A stretch of DNA of 64,000 nucleotides, taken from the NCBI RefSeq assembly GCF_027158465.1, contig NZ_JAMKYL010000002.1, positions 154,855 through 218,854 of the forward strand, in the 5' to 3' direction. This DNA is from Oxalobacter paeniformigenes. Lineage in GTDB: Bacteria; Pseudomonadota; Gammaproteobacteria; Burkholderiales; Burkholderiaceae_D. Of the stretch, positions 53,361-62,360 are shown piece after piece. A program made the translations under genes and the position numbers. The notes beneath the pieces were generated by a model. The model saw only the letters and a list, made by a program, of their open reading frames with translations. It ran no database searches and was not told where the DNA came from. Position 1 is the stretch's first letter, and every line of letters starts with the position of its first letter.

Positions 53361-55679
53361 TCAGTTTGAAAGTGGTTCGTAACCCGGAATGCTTCTTTGC
53401 AATGCATTGAGCGGATTGGTTCCCAGTTTCGACAAGCCTTTGAGCTCAAGCTGGAAATAAAACGCGGTATTGGTTTCTGTCGACGATGTCACGTAACGTT
53501 GTGCCATCAGCCGGAATATCCAGCAGTCTGCGTTGTATTCGACGCCGAGAATATTTTCGATGGATTTGTTGTCCGGCAGAGAATAGCTGACCTGTCCTAC
53601 AGCATACCATCTTTGTGCGATCGGCCATTGTCCGGATACGTTGATCTGGTCGATTTCATTGTTGTAGAGGTAATCCCTATAATCCCAGTTCGGATAATAA
53701 TTGATCAGTCCGGCAAGTGCCGTCGGGGAATACCGGTTGTAGATGGATGTCGTGTCTCTCAGATAACGGTATTCGGCGTTCAGCAGTTTCATGGGACCGG
53801 GTTTCCATTGTGTACTGAAGTTTGCGCTGTACATTTTCTGTGTACTCTGGTTGTACTGTATAGCGGTGTCGAACGAGAATTCAGGGGTGATATGTCCGTC
53901 TGCCATGGCCAGCAGGTCGGAGCGGTTTTTCGATTCATCGCGTTCGGCGTTATACAAATAGACACGCTGGTCGCGGAAATAATAACGTTGCCCGATCGTG
54001 AATTTGAAACGTTCCATGCCATTGTCTTCGATGAAACGGCTTGTCAGGGCGGCAGTCAGATTGTTGGCATCCGCGATACGGTCGTAACCGGCAAAGCGGT
54101 TTTCGGTAAACAGGGTGACATAACCGAAGCTCGGCTCACCGGAATCGAAAATCGGATATTTGTGCTGATCCTTGTATGGGGTATAGACATAGAACAGGCG
54201 CGGTTCCAGCGTCTGGGTCATGTTTTTGCCGAACATGGGAGCGTCACGCTCGAAAATCAGGCCGCTGTCCAGGGAAAACGTCGGTAATACGCGCGTCAGC
54301 GAGCGGGTGTCGTAAGGCGATTCATCCAGATCGTATTTTGCCATATTCAGAATGGCCTTCGGCGTCAGGAAATAGCCGCCGGAAATCATCGGGTAAGAAA
54401 TTTCCGATTTCATCACGAATCGATCGCCTCGTGCCTGTTCCTGTGCCGGCAGTTGCTCCAGCTCATCGTCCGAGAGCCAGAAACGGGTCATTTCGCCATA
54501 GACATTCCAGTCGAAGCCATGGACATTTTCCTGCCCGCCGGACAACATGAATTGCGGAAGCCGGTCGAACGGTTTGATGATCGGAGCCTCGTCATCCTGC
54601 AAAACCTTGTAACTCGATGCGCGTAACGTCGCGTTCCAGATGCCGAGCGATTTGGAAATGCCGCCTTCACGCAACAAAAGTCGCTCCATATCGCCACGGT
54701 TTTGCGGTACGGAAAAATCGTCCGGATATTCATCGTCGGACGCCGACTTGACGTTCCAGTAATAGGACCAGCCGTTGTTGAAAGCCTGCTGATGCTGTGA
54801 TGAAAAGAAGTAACGGTCACGGTCGGCTTCCTTGTCGTTGGGCAGATATTCGATGTAGGTGATGCCAGAATAGTTCGCCCCCAAATAACGTGTTTCAACG
54901 CCCAGTTGCAAGCCGCGTCGTGCGATCAGGTTGGGGGTGACGGTCAAGTCGTAATTGGGGGCGAGGTTGAAGTAATAAGGCATATTGACTTCAAGCCCGT
55001 TTTTGGAACTTATGCCGATGGTCGGGGGCAGAAAGCCGGATTTCCGTTCATTCTTGAATGGAAACGTCATGGCAGGAGCTGCCAGAATGGGAACATCCTT
55101 GAAGTACAGCACCGGACTGGTGGCATAAGCCGTATTGTGCGAATTGTCCAGATGCAGCTTTTTCGAAGACAGGTACCAGTCCGGATCTGTCCCTTCGCAT
55201 GTACTGTAGGTACTCTTGAAAATGTCGGTCTGATTGTCGCCGGTCATATCGATACGGGAGGCTGTACCTTGTGCCTGATTGACTCCCAAGCGGTAGGATG
55301 CGCGTTTCAGGACGCCTTCACCGGTTTCGAGATTCAGGTTCGCCTCATCTGCAACAAACTGGTCATCAAAACGCTGGATGAACACGTTGCCGATGATTTC
55401 CGCCTCGTTTTCTTCTTGGCGGAATATACCGTGGTCGCCCGTGATAAGGGTCTGGTCACGTTCGACTTCCACTTCATAATCCAGGTACAGGTCACGTGCC
55501 GGCCGGCCGGTGATCTGCTCTGCCTGCAGAATCGTTGGGGCGTCCCTGTTTTCGGTATATTGTGGACGAGTGTTTTTTGTCTTGCCGGTCGCATGTGTTG
55601 CGGCATGCAGTGTCACCGGTAACGCTGCCAGCAATGCAAGCAGGACAGGCGACAGAAAACAGGCAAAAAAACGGCTCAT
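53361..55679 (-). CDS. lptD: LPS-assembly protein LptD
   Basis: Outer-membrane beta-barrel that inserts lipopolysaccharide, with LptE. From ATG 55679 it has 772 residues and a signal peptide (FACFLSPVLLALLAALPVTLHA). An OstA/LptA-like jellyroll (QAEQITGRPARDLYLDYEVEVERDQTLITGDHGIF in parts) leads to the barrel, with the conserved YATSPVLYFKDVPILAAPAMTFPF segment and the C-terminal barrel strands (FRLMAQRYVTSSTETNTAFYFQLELKGL in parts). Cys residues for the disulfide are sparse: one in the jellyroll-barrel junction (TCEGTD) and one near the end. surA lies 52 bases downstream. Confidence 0.94.
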   Translation of the reverse strand: MSRFFACFLSPVLLALLAALPVTLHAATHATGKTKNTRPQYTENRDAPTILQAEQITGRPARDLYLDYEVEVERDQTLITGDHGIFRQEENEAEIIGNVFIQRFDDQFVADEANLNLETGEGVLKRASYRLGVNQAQGTASRIDMTGDNQTDIFKSTYSTCEGTDPDWYLSSKKLHLDNSHNTAYATSPVLYFKDVPILAAPAMTFPFKNERKSGFLPPTIGISSKNGLEVNMPYYFNLAPNYDLTVTPNLIARRGLQLGVETRYLGANYSGITYIEYLPNDKEADRDRYFFSSQHQQAFNNGWSYYWNVKSASDDEYPDDFSVPQNRGDMERLLLREGGISKSLGIWNATLRASSYKVLQDDEAPIIKPFDRLPQFMLSGGQENVHGFDWNVYGEMTRFWLSDDELEQLPAQEQARGDRFVMKSEISYPMISGGYFLTPKAILNMAKYDLDESPYDTRSLTRVLPTFSLDSGLIFERDAPMFGKNMTQTLEPRLFYVYTPYKDQHKYPIFDSGEPSFGYVTLFTENRFAGYDRIADANNLTAALTSRFIEDNGMERFKFTIGQRYYFRDQRVYLYNAERDESKNRSDLLAMADGHITPEFSFDTAIQYNQSTQKMYSANFSTQWKPGPMKLLNAEYRYLRDTTSIYNRYSPTALAGLINYYPNWDYRDYLYNNEIDQINVSGQWPIAQRWYAVGQVSYSLPDNKSIENILGVEYNADCWIFRLMAQRYVTSSTETNTAFYFQLELKGLSKLGTNPLNALQRSIPGYEPLSN

Positions 55680-55772
55680 GAAAAGCGTTGAAATAAGAAG
55701 ACTACAATATATTATCCAGAATCGCTTATTATATGAGAACTTTCTCACTGATAACGGATTGTTTTGCCTTTC

Positions 55773-56810
55773 ATGTCAATAACCACTCAAAATTCTTCCG
55801 GCGATCACCGTTTTGTTTCCATGATGCAATGGTTGGAAACATTGCATGAATGGAAACTGGAGCCGGATACCGTCAGACCGGCGTCATCGGATGCCAGTTT
55901 TCGCAGATACTTTCGCGTCGATGGCGAGAATCGTTCGTTCATCGTAATGGATGCACCGCCTGAAAAAGAGAATATCGAGCCGTTTGTCCGGGTGGCGACC
56001 TTGTTCGCTCAAAGCGGCGTTTCCGTACCGCAGGTGCTGGCGCAAAATACCCGCGAGGGTTTTTTGTTGTTGTCCGATCTGGGAACCACAACCTATCTGG
56101 ACAAACTCGACGATACCAATGCAGGCGTCCTGTATCGGGATGCCATCGATGCGTTGCTGCGTATACAGCAAACCAGCAGACCGCATGTGCTGCCAGAATA
56201 CGATCGTGCGACCCTGAAGAGGGAGCTGGATCTTTTTCCGGAGTGGTATATCGACAAGCATATGCGATTTCCGATGACGCCGGAAAAGCAGGCGGTACTG
56301 GAAAAAACATTCAATATCTTGCTGGCGAACAATCTGTCACAACCGCAGGTTTTCGTTCATCGGGATTATCATTCGCGAAATCTCATGCACATGTCCGGTG
56401 AAGCCCGCAATCCCGGGATACTGGATTTCCAGGATGCCTTGTATGGCCCCTTGACATATGATCTGGTGTCGTTGCTCAGGGATGCCTATATCGAATGGGA
56501 AGAGGAACGTGTACTGGACTGGGTGATTCGCTACTGGGAAAAAGCGAAAAAGACCGGTTTGCCCGTCAATCCCGATATCGACCAGTTCTACAAGGATTTC
56601 GAGTGGATGGGGGTCCAGAGACATTTGAAAGTTCTGGGGATATTCGCGCGTTTGTACCATCGCGATGGAAAAGATGCCTATCTCAAGGACATACCGCTGG
56701 TCATGAAATATGCAAGCAAAACGGCTCACCGCTATAACGAATTGGCGCCGCTGGCACGTTTGCTGGATGAGTTGCAGGACAACAAACCGGATGTCACGTA
56801 TTCTTTCTGA
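55773..56810 (+). CDS. amgK: N-acetylmuramate/N-acetylglucosamine kinase AmgK
   Basis: Aminoglycoside-phosphotransferase-fold sugar kinase of 345 residues that phosphorylates MurNAc at C1 in the murein-recycling bypass pathway. Conserved: SSDASFRRYFRV, FIVMDAPPEKENIEPFV, LLSDLGTTTYL, HRDYHSRNLM (catalytic Asp) and ILDFQDALYGPLTYDLVSLLRDAY in two parts. ATG 55773 is preferred over a TTG three codons earlier. It is divergent from lptD and followed by murU, the expected partner. Confidence 0.93.
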   Translation: MSITTQNSSGDHRFVSMMQWLETLHEWKLEPDTVRPASSDASFRRYFRVDGENRSFIVMDAPPEKENIEPFVRVATLFAQSGVSVPQVLAQNTREGFLLLSDLGTTTYLDKLDDTNAGVLYRDAIDALLRIQQTSRPHVLPEYDRATLKRELDLFPEWYIDKHMRFPMTPEKQAVLEKTFNILLANNLSQPQVFVHRDYHSRNLMHMSGEARNPGILDFQDALYGPLTYDLVSLLRDAYIEWEEERVLDWVIRYWEKAKKTGLPVNPDIDQFYKDFEWMGVQRHLKVLGIFARLYHRDGKDAYLKDIPLVMKYASKTAHRYNELAPLARLLDELQDNKPDVTYSF

Positions 56811-56852
56811 ATATCGTTTTCCGGATATTTTTTCAAAGGCCATGATACTGAC

Positions 56853-57566
56853 ATGAAAGCCATGATATTCGCCGCAGGTCGCGGCAACCGTATGCGACCG
56901 TTGACAGACAGTTGTCCGAAGCCGTTGCTGGAAGTGCGTGGACGTCCACTCATTGTCTGGCATATTCTGAATCTGGTTCGCGCAGGTATTACCGAAATCG
57001 TCATTAACCATGCCCATCTTGGGGAACAGATCGAGCAAAGACTTGGAGACGGTTCGGCTTTCGGCGCTTCCATCAGGTATTCAGGTGAAGGAACGGCACT
57101 GGAAACAGCAGGCGGGATTGCCAAGGCAAGACATTTGCTGGGCGAGGAACCGTTCGTTGCCATTGCTTCCGATATTTACTGTCCCTATTTCGATTTCAGG
57201 CAGGTCGAGACGGTTTTGCAGGACAACGATGTCTGGGGAAAGCCATATGACGAATCCAGCAGGGATGTCGCCTGGTTGTATCTGGTCAAAAATCCCTCTT
57301 TCCATCCACAGGGTGACTTTGCGCTCAGTTCTTTTACTGTTCGGAATGACGGGCCTGCCAAATGGACGTTTTCAGGAATCGGTGTATACCGGATGTCCAT
57401 GTTCGATTCGGTACATCCCGGTGAGAAAGTGCAGTTGGGCACGATATTGCGGGAATATATCGCTCGGGGTCAGGTCGGAGGCGAGATTTATCGTGGTGAG
57501 TGGAAAAACGTCAATACTATCGATGAGCTGAATCGGCTCAACGGCCTGGTCGGAGCGGTGGACTGA
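56853..57566 (+). CDS. murU: MurNAc-1-phosphate uridylyltransferase MurU
   Basis: Nucleotidyltransferase of 237 residues giving UDP-MurNAc from MurNAc-1-phosphate. AMIFAAGRGNRMRPLTDSCPKPLLEV is the nucleotide loop (in parts); INHAHLGEQIEQRLGDGSAFG, IRYSGEGTALETAGGIAKA, and FVAIASDIYCP with the metal Asp follow; WKNVNTIDELNRLN ends the domain. With AmgK it bypasses de novo UDP-MurNAc synthesis. Confidence 0.94.
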   Translation: MKAMIFAAGRGNRMRPLTDSCPKPLLEVRGRPLIVWHILNLVRAGITEIVINHAHLGEQIEQRLGDGSAFGASIRYSGEGTALETAGGIAKARHLLGEEPFVAIASDIYCPYFDFRQVETVLQDNDVWGKPYDESSRDVAWLYLVKNPSFHPQGDFALSSFTVRNDGPAKWTFSGIGVYRMSMFDSVHPGEKVQLGTILREYIARGQVGGEIYRGEWKNVNTIDELNRLNGLVGAVD

Positions 57567-57587
57567 AATCCGGTTTTGTGGATAAAA

Positions 57588-57632
57588 AGCGCCCTATCAA
57601 ACCGTTCCGACGGTTTGATAGGGCGCTTTTTT
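57588..57632. terminator. Strong bidirectional terminator between murU and panD
   Basis: Perfect 18-bp stem (57588-57605 and 57610-57627) with TCCG loop, containing CGCCCTATCAAACCG and its complement, and flanked by A and T runs. It fits termination of both convergent genes. Confidence 0.92.
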
Positions 57633-57652
57633 AATGGAATGTACGGAGTGGC

Positions 57653-58009
57653 TTACTTCAGACCCGTGATCTTGTTGTTGGCATCGACCAGAACGACCTT
57701 GGGTTTGAAGGTCTTGATTTCTTCGTCATCCATCAGGCCGTAGGTGCAAATGATCAGCAGATCGCCAAGGTGGGCACGGCGTGCTGCGGCGCCGTTCAAG
57801 GAAATTTCACCGCTGCCGCGTTTCCCCGGAATGATGTAGGTAGCGAAGCGTTCGCCGTTGTTGACGTTGTATAACTCGATTCGTTCGAAAACCGTCATGC
57901 CGGCGGCTTCGATCAGATCTTCGTCAATTGCGCAGGAACCTTCATAAGCCAGATCACACTGGGTGACGGTGGCACGATGAATTTTTCCGCGTAACATAAT
58001 CCGTTGCAT
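57653..58009 (-). CDS. panD: Aspartate 1-decarboxylase
   Basis: Pyruvoyl enzyme making beta-alanine for pantothenate and CoA, 118 residues. Self-cleavage is at Gly-Ser in LAYEGSCAID. NVNNGERFATYIIPGKRGSGEISLNGAAARRAHLGDLLIIC (in parts) is typical. ATG 58009 has SD AGGAG; a TTG two codons earlier is unlikely. As a CoA-precursor enzyme it is metabolically relevant to the CoA-dependent chemistry at 36-41 kb. Confidence 0.96.
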   Translation of the reverse strand: MQRIMLRGKIHRATVTQCDLAYEGSCAIDEDLIEAAGMTVFERIELYNVNNGERFATYIIPGKRGSGEISLNGAAARRAHLGDLLIICTYGLMDDEEIKTFKPKVVLVDANNKITGLK

Positions 58010-58533
58010 GTTCAATTTCTCCTGTTTGCGAAAGATGGCATACGCATTTCCGGTGTATTTGCCATTTCGTTTCCTGTTTGATGAAAGAACGCATGTGTCC
58101 AGACAGGACGGCGTTCCGTAATCCGAATTGTGAAATGGGCGCTTTTACTAGCGATAAGATAACCAAAGATACCAGTCGTCCGGATGTGTCCGCATCCTCA
58201 AAATGCCTTATCCATTCCGTACCTGGCGGTTGATAACATTTGATGACTGACGCTTTCGGCGGCTTACGGCATCGCCATAACGCACGTTTTACAGATTGTA
58301 AATCAAATAAAAGCCGACTGGGTCAATTTCCTCCACACTTTGGAAAGTTTTTTATAATACACAATTTTTTTGCAAGGAAAGCAAAAAAATTCAAACTTTT
58401 ATGTCGGTGGTGATGTTTTGACCACGGTCATGCAAGTATCCGGTATGCCGCGGATGGAGAGTGCGGGGGCAGTTGCATAGCAAATGCAGGGCATTGCGCT
58501 AAAATAAGGCGGAATCGTACAGACGGAGCGGTT
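58010..58533. other. AT-rich intergenic region, no gene seen
   Basis: The 524 bases between divergent panD and the Nudix gene carry no credible ORF. TATAAT (58353-58358) lies in a T-rich stretch but lacks a good -35. Runs of A and T around 58340-58400 are notable. It probably contains promoters for both genes; no riboswitch recognised. Confidence 0.4.
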
Positions 58534-58995
58534 ATGTTCAAACCTGAAATCACGGTGGCATCCGTTATCGAAAAAGACGGGCGTTTCCTGATGGTAGAAG
58601 AGGAAACGGAGCAAGGGATCACGCTGAATCAGCCGGCAGGTCATCTGGAAGCGGATGAATCCTTGCAAGAGGCTGCAATACGTGAGACGCTGGAGGAAAC
58701 GGCTTGCCGGATGGCGCCGGATGGGCTTGTCGGTGTTTATTTGCTGCAATATACCCTGGAAAAGGGTGAGAAAGTGTCTTTTTTGCGTTTCACTTTTTCA
58801 GGGAAAGTGGTATCAGAAAGCGATCGTCCGCTCGATCCTGACATATTGCGGGCGGTGTGGATGACATATGATGAAATATTGGCCAGTCGTCACAGGCATC
58901 GCAGCAAACTGGTTTTGCAGTCGATTGAAGATTATCTGAAGGGGCAGACGATGCCTCTTTCCATGTTGTCCACATGGTTTGTGGAAAGAAAGTGA
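58534..58995 (+). CDS. nudJ: Nudix hydrolase, NudJ-like
   Basis: Nudix phosphohydrolase of 153 residues. MFKPEITVASVIEKDGRFL aligns with NudJ (MFKPHVTVACVV). The Nudix box is GHLEADESLQEAAIRETLEETAC: Gly, Glu and REx2EE are present, but the usual Gly near the end is Ala. E. coli NudJ acts on thiamine pyrimidine diphosphate and nucleoside triphosphates; substrate here is unproven. mnmA starts four bases after its stop. Confidence 0.87.
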   Translation: MFKPEITVASVIEKDGRFLMVEEETEQGITLNQPAGHLEADESLQEAAIRETLEETACRMAPDGLVGVYLLQYTLEKGEKVSFLRFTFSGKVVSESDRPLDPDILRAVWMTYDEILASRHRHRSKLVLQSIEDYLKGQTMPLSMLSTWFVERK

Positions 58996-58999
58996 AGGC

Positions 59000-60130
59000 A
59001 TGAGCAAGAAAAAAGTCGTGATTGGCATGTCTGGCGGCGTCGATTCGTCCGTATCGGCATGGCTTCTGAAAGAGCAGGGTTACGAAGTCGTCGGGCTTTT
59101 CATGAAGAACTGGGAAGACGATGACGACAGTGAATATTGTTCGGCGCGGCAAGACTGGCTTGATGCCGTTACAGTTGCCGATGTGATCGGTATCGATATC
59201 GAGGTCGTGAATTTTGCAGCCGAATACAAGGAACGGGTTTTCTCGGAGTTTCTGAAAGAATACGAAGCGGGCAGAACGCCGAATCCTGACGTATTGTGCA
59301 ATGCGGAAATCAAGTTCAAGGCTTTTCTGGATCATGCCATGTCTCTGGGGGCGGAACGGATTGCCACGGGACATTATGCGCGGGTACGCGAAAAAGACGG
59401 GCGTTTCGAGTTGCTCAAGGCGGTAGATGATACGAAAGACCAGAGCTATTTCCTGCATCGCCTGAATCAGAAACAATTGTCGAAAACGATTTTCCCGCTT
59501 GGCGAAATCAGAAAAACGGAAGTTCGCAAAATAGCGGAAAAAATCGGATTGCCGAATGCGAAAAAAAAGGATTCGACGGGGATCTGTTTTATCGGCGAAC
59601 GTCCTTTCCGCGCCTTTCTGAACCGTTATCTATCCTATGAGCCAGGCCCGATCAGGACGCCTGAGGGCGTGGAAGTCGGGCGACATGTCGGACTGAGCTT
59701 CTATACCATCGGACAACGCAAGGGGATCGGTATCGGTGGGCTGAAGTCATTCAGAAAACCGGATGGTACGAGCGATGCATGGTATGTCGCTCGCAAGGAT
59801 ATTCCAAACAATACGCTGTACGTCGTGCAAGGGCATGACCATCCCTGGCTGTTGTCACCATCGCTGGTGGCAGGACAATCCAGCTGGATTGCCGGTACAC
59901 CGCCGCAGACTCATGATCTGGCGGTCAAAACGCGTTATCGTCAGAAAGATGTGCCATGCAGACTCGACATAACGGGACATGCCGAATTTTCGGCCAGTTT
60001 TGTGCAGCCGCAATGGGCGATCACTCCAGGACAATCAGCCGTGTTTTATCAGGGGGATGTTTGCCTTGGCGGCGGGATTATCGATAGCTCCGGCAAGACG
60101 GGAAACGACGTCGTTTCAACCAAAGCCTGA
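59000..60130 (+). CDS. mnmA: tRNA 2-thiouridylase MnmA
   Basis: Thiolates U34 of Lys, Glu and Gln tRNAs using sulfur from the IscS-Tus relay. It has 376 residues from ATG 59000. PP-loop GMSGGVDSSVSAWLL, catalytic Cys in NPDVLCNAEIKF, second Cys in DSTGICFIGER, and HRLNQKQLSKTIFPLG are conserved. C-terminal beta-barrel segments bind tRNA. It overlaps nothing and follows nudJ. Confidence 0.97.
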   Translation: MSKKKVVIGMSGGVDSSVSAWLLKEQGYEVVGLFMKNWEDDDDSEYCSARQDWLDAVTVADVIGIDIEVVNFAAEYKERVFSEFLKEYEAGRTPNPDVLCNAEIKFKAFLDHAMSLGAERIATGHYARVREKDGRFELLKAVDDTKDQSYFLHRLNQKQLSKTIFPLGEIRKTEVRKIAEKIGLPNAKKKDSTGICFIGERPFRAFLNRYLSYEPGPIRTPEGVEVGRHVGLSFYTIGQRKGIGIGGLKSFRKPDGTSDAWYVARKDIPNNTLYVVQGHDHPWLLSPSLVAGQSSWIAGTPPQTHDLAVKTRYRQKDVPCRLDITGHAEFSASFVQPQWAITPGQSAVFYQGDVCLGGGIIDSSGKTGNDVVSTKA

Positions 60131-60138
60131 TCGTGTAT

Positions 60139-60160
60139 CTGCCGCGCCTTCAGGCGGCAG
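60139..60160. terminator. Weak hairpin between mnmA and the GST gene
   Basis: CTGCCGC (60139-60145) pairs with GCGGCAG (60154-60160) across an 8-base loop between convergent genes. No T-tract follows on the plus strand, so it is only a candidate terminator. Confidence 0.4.
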
Positions 60161-60162
60161 GT

Positions 60163-60768
60163 TCATTGTGGACGGGTTTCCTGAAAAGACGGGCGTTTCG
60201 CAAGACGTTCGGACAGGGCTGCCAGATTGGGGTATTGGCTTCGCCATGCTATTTCCGGAAAGCGGAAGTCCAGCCAGCCCAGCGCGCAACCAACGGCAAT
60301 ATCGGCCAGTGAAAAGGTATTTTCATAGCAGAATGTGTGTTCGCCGAGCTGTGCGGCAAGCGCTTTCAGGCCGGCATGAACTTTTCCGGTTTGCAATCCG
60401 ATCCAGTCAGGACTTTGCATGGTGGCCGGGCGTTTGCCTTCCAAGCGAACCAGAATGGCTGCATCCATGATGCCGTCAGCCAGTGCTTCCCAGCATTTGA
60501 CTTCGGTACGTGCATGACGGTCTTCCGGCAAAAGACGATTGACCGGGGTGAGCGTGTCGAGATAATCCACAATCACGCTGGAGTCATAAAGCGTTTTTCC
60601 ATCATCCAGAACCAGACAAGGGACTTTGCCAAGCGGATTGAATTTTGTCGCGATATTGTCCGGAGCGCTCAGGTCGGTCAGAACGAATTCATAACCGATC
60701 TTTTTTTCGGACAATACAATGCGCGTTTTGCGGACGTAAGGACTGGTGAGAATTCCGATCAGTTTCAT
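60163..60768 (-). CDS. Glutathione S-transferase family protein
   Basis: Cytosolic GST-fold protein of 201 residues from ATG 60768. Thioredoxin-like N-domain: MKLIGILTSPYVRKTRIVLSEK, the SPYVRK segment holding the putative catalytic Ser; NPLGKVPCLVLDDGKTLYDSSVIVDYL binds glutathione gamma-Glu (in parts). The helical C-domain has FSLADIAVGCALGWLDFRFP. Substrate unknown. The upstream extension in the open frame is not used. Confidence 0.9.
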   Translation of the reverse strand: MKLIGILTSPYVRKTRIVLSEKKIGYEFVLTDLSAPDNIATKFNPLGKVPCLVLDDGKTLYDSSVIVDYLDTLTPVNRLLPEDRHARTEVKCWEALADGIMDAAILVRLEGKRPATMQSPDWIGLQTGKVHAGLKALAAQLGEHTFCYENTFSLADIAVGCALGWLDFRFPEIAWRSQYPNLAALSERLAKRPSFQETRPQ

Positions 60769-60839
60769 GGCGCACACAGAAAAAATATGCCGCATTATAG
60801 CATCGGCGTGTCAGATATACGTCAGTATTGCGTGAAAAA

Positions 60840-60854
60840 CAGGCAAATTGCCTG
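60840..60854. promoter_or_regulatory. Inverted repeat upstream of purB
   Basis: CAGGCAA-A-TTGCCTG is a perfect 7-bp inverted repeat around one base, about 50 bases before the purB start. It might be an operator. It is not a clean match to the purine repressor box of E. coli. Confidence 0.35.
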
Positions 60855-60904
60855 CAGAAAATGTTAAACTAAAAAGTCGTATATTATCGGATGAGTTTTT
60901 GGAC

Positions 60905-62332
60905 ATGGAACTTTCTGCACTTTCCGCCTTGTCGCCGCTTGACGGAAGATATGTGAGAAAAACCGGCGCTTTAAGACCGATTCTTTCGGAAGCCGGTTTT
61001 ATGCGGCATCGGGTCAAGGTCGAGATAGCATGGTTCAAGGCGCTGTCGCAGGCCGGTTTTGCGGAAATTCATCCGTTTTCGGAAGCGGCAAGCCGTTTCC
61101 TGGATGCACTGGTCGACCGTTTTTCAGTTGACGATGCCGCACGTATCAAGGAAATCGAGGCGATTACCAACCATGACGTCAAAGCCGTCGAATACTGGAT
61201 CAAGGAATCCATCGGTCTTGATTTGCCGCCGGAACTTTCACGCCTGAATCCGCGCAAGGTCGATGTCGATCCGGCCATTACAAGGGAATTGCAGCCTGCG
61301 GCTGAATTCATCCATTTCGCATGCACATCCGAGGATATCAACAATACCTCGCACGGCATGATGATCAAGGCGGCCCGCGATGAGGTCGTTTTGCCGGCGC
61401 TTAATGCGGTCGTCGAAAAGTTGCGAGGTATGGCTCATGAATATGCCGCATTGCCGATGCTGGCCAGAACGCATGGGCAAACTGCCAGCCCGACTACGCT
61501 GGGCAAGGAAATCGCCAATATCGTGTCACGCCTGATGCGTGCGTCTCGCCAGATCGGTGCGGTTCAGATCATGGGCAAGATGAACGGCGCAGTCGGAAAT
61601 TACAATGCCCATTTCGCAGCATATCCCGGTTTCGACTGGGAACGTTTTTCAAGAGAAGTTGTCGAGCAACGACTCGGACTGACATATAACGAATATACCA
61701 TCCAGATCGAACCGCATGACTATATCGCGGAACTGTTCGATGCCATCGCACGTACCAATACGATTCTGATCGATCTGAACAGGGATATCTGGAGCTACAT
61801 CTCGCTGGGTTACTTCAAACAGGTAACGCGTGCAGGTGAAGTCGGTTCCAGCACCATGCCTCACAAGGTCAATCCGATCGATTTCGAAAATTCGGAAGGC
61901 AATCTTGGCGTTGCCAATGCATTGCTCAAGCACATGTCCGAAAAATTGCCGATTTCGAGATGGCAGCGTGACCTGACGGACTCGACCGTATTGCGCAATA
62001 TCGGTATTGCGCTGGGCTATACGGTACTGGCATACGACAGTTGTCTGCGAGGACTGAACAAACTCGAAGTCAATGTGGACAGGATTGTGCATGATCTGGA
62101 AGACGCATGGGAAGTGCTGGCAGAACCTGTACAGACCGTCATGAGACGTTACGGCATCGAAAATCCGTATGAACAGCTGAAAGCACTGACGCGAGGAAAG
62201 GGGATCGACAAACACGATTTGCATGCTTTCATCAACGGGCTGGATTTGCCTGATGAGGCGAAAAAGGAATTATTGGGGATGACCCCGGCAAGCTATACCG
62301 GGATCGCTTCGAAATTGGCTGGAAAAATTTGA
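60905..62332 (+). CDS. purB: Adenylosuccinate lyase
   Basis: Cleaves SAICAR and adenylosuccinate in purine synthesis, 475 residues from ATG 60905. LSALSPLDGRYVRKTGALRPI, CTSEDINNTSHGMM, ARTHGQTASPTTLGKE (general acid His), and the fumarase/aspartase signature GSSTMPHKVNPIDFENSEGN with the catalytic Ser. The frame is open upstream to 60848 but those residues are not conserved. SD weak. Confidence 0.97.
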   Translation: MELSALSALSPLDGRYVRKTGALRPILSEAGFMRHRVKVEIAWFKALSQAGFAEIHPFSEAASRFLDALVDRFSVDDAARIKEIEAITNHDVKAVEYWIKESIGLDLPPELSRLNPRKVDVDPAITRELQPAAEFIHFACTSEDINNTSHGMMIKAARDEVVLPALNAVVEKLRGMAHEYAALPMLARTHGQTASPTTLGKEIANIVSRLMRASRQIGAVQIMGKMNGAVGNYNAHFAAYPGFDWERFSREVVEQRLGLTYNEYTIQIEPHDYIAELFDAIARTNTILIDLNRDIWSYISLGYFKQVTRAGEVGSSTMPHKVNPIDFENSEGNLGVANALLKHMSEKLPISRWQRDLTDSTVLRNIGIALGYTVLAYDSCLRGLNKLEVNVDRIVHDLEDAWEVLAEPVQTVMRRYGIENPYEQLKALTRGKGIDKHDLHAFINGLDLPDEAKKELLGMTPASYTGIASKLAGKI

Positions 62333-62360
62333 ATAATAATATTTAAGGAAAGGGTGAATT

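Noticed and set aside
58353..58358. TATAAT as the promoter of the Nudix gene
   Set aside because: No -35 element at 15-19 bases, and it lies 175 bases before the start; noted only as a possible element.
58399..58749. Minus-strand ORF overlapping the Nudix gene and upstream gap
   Set aside because: No domain, overlaps a clear Nudix gene, and the non-overlapping part is AT-rich non-coding sequence.
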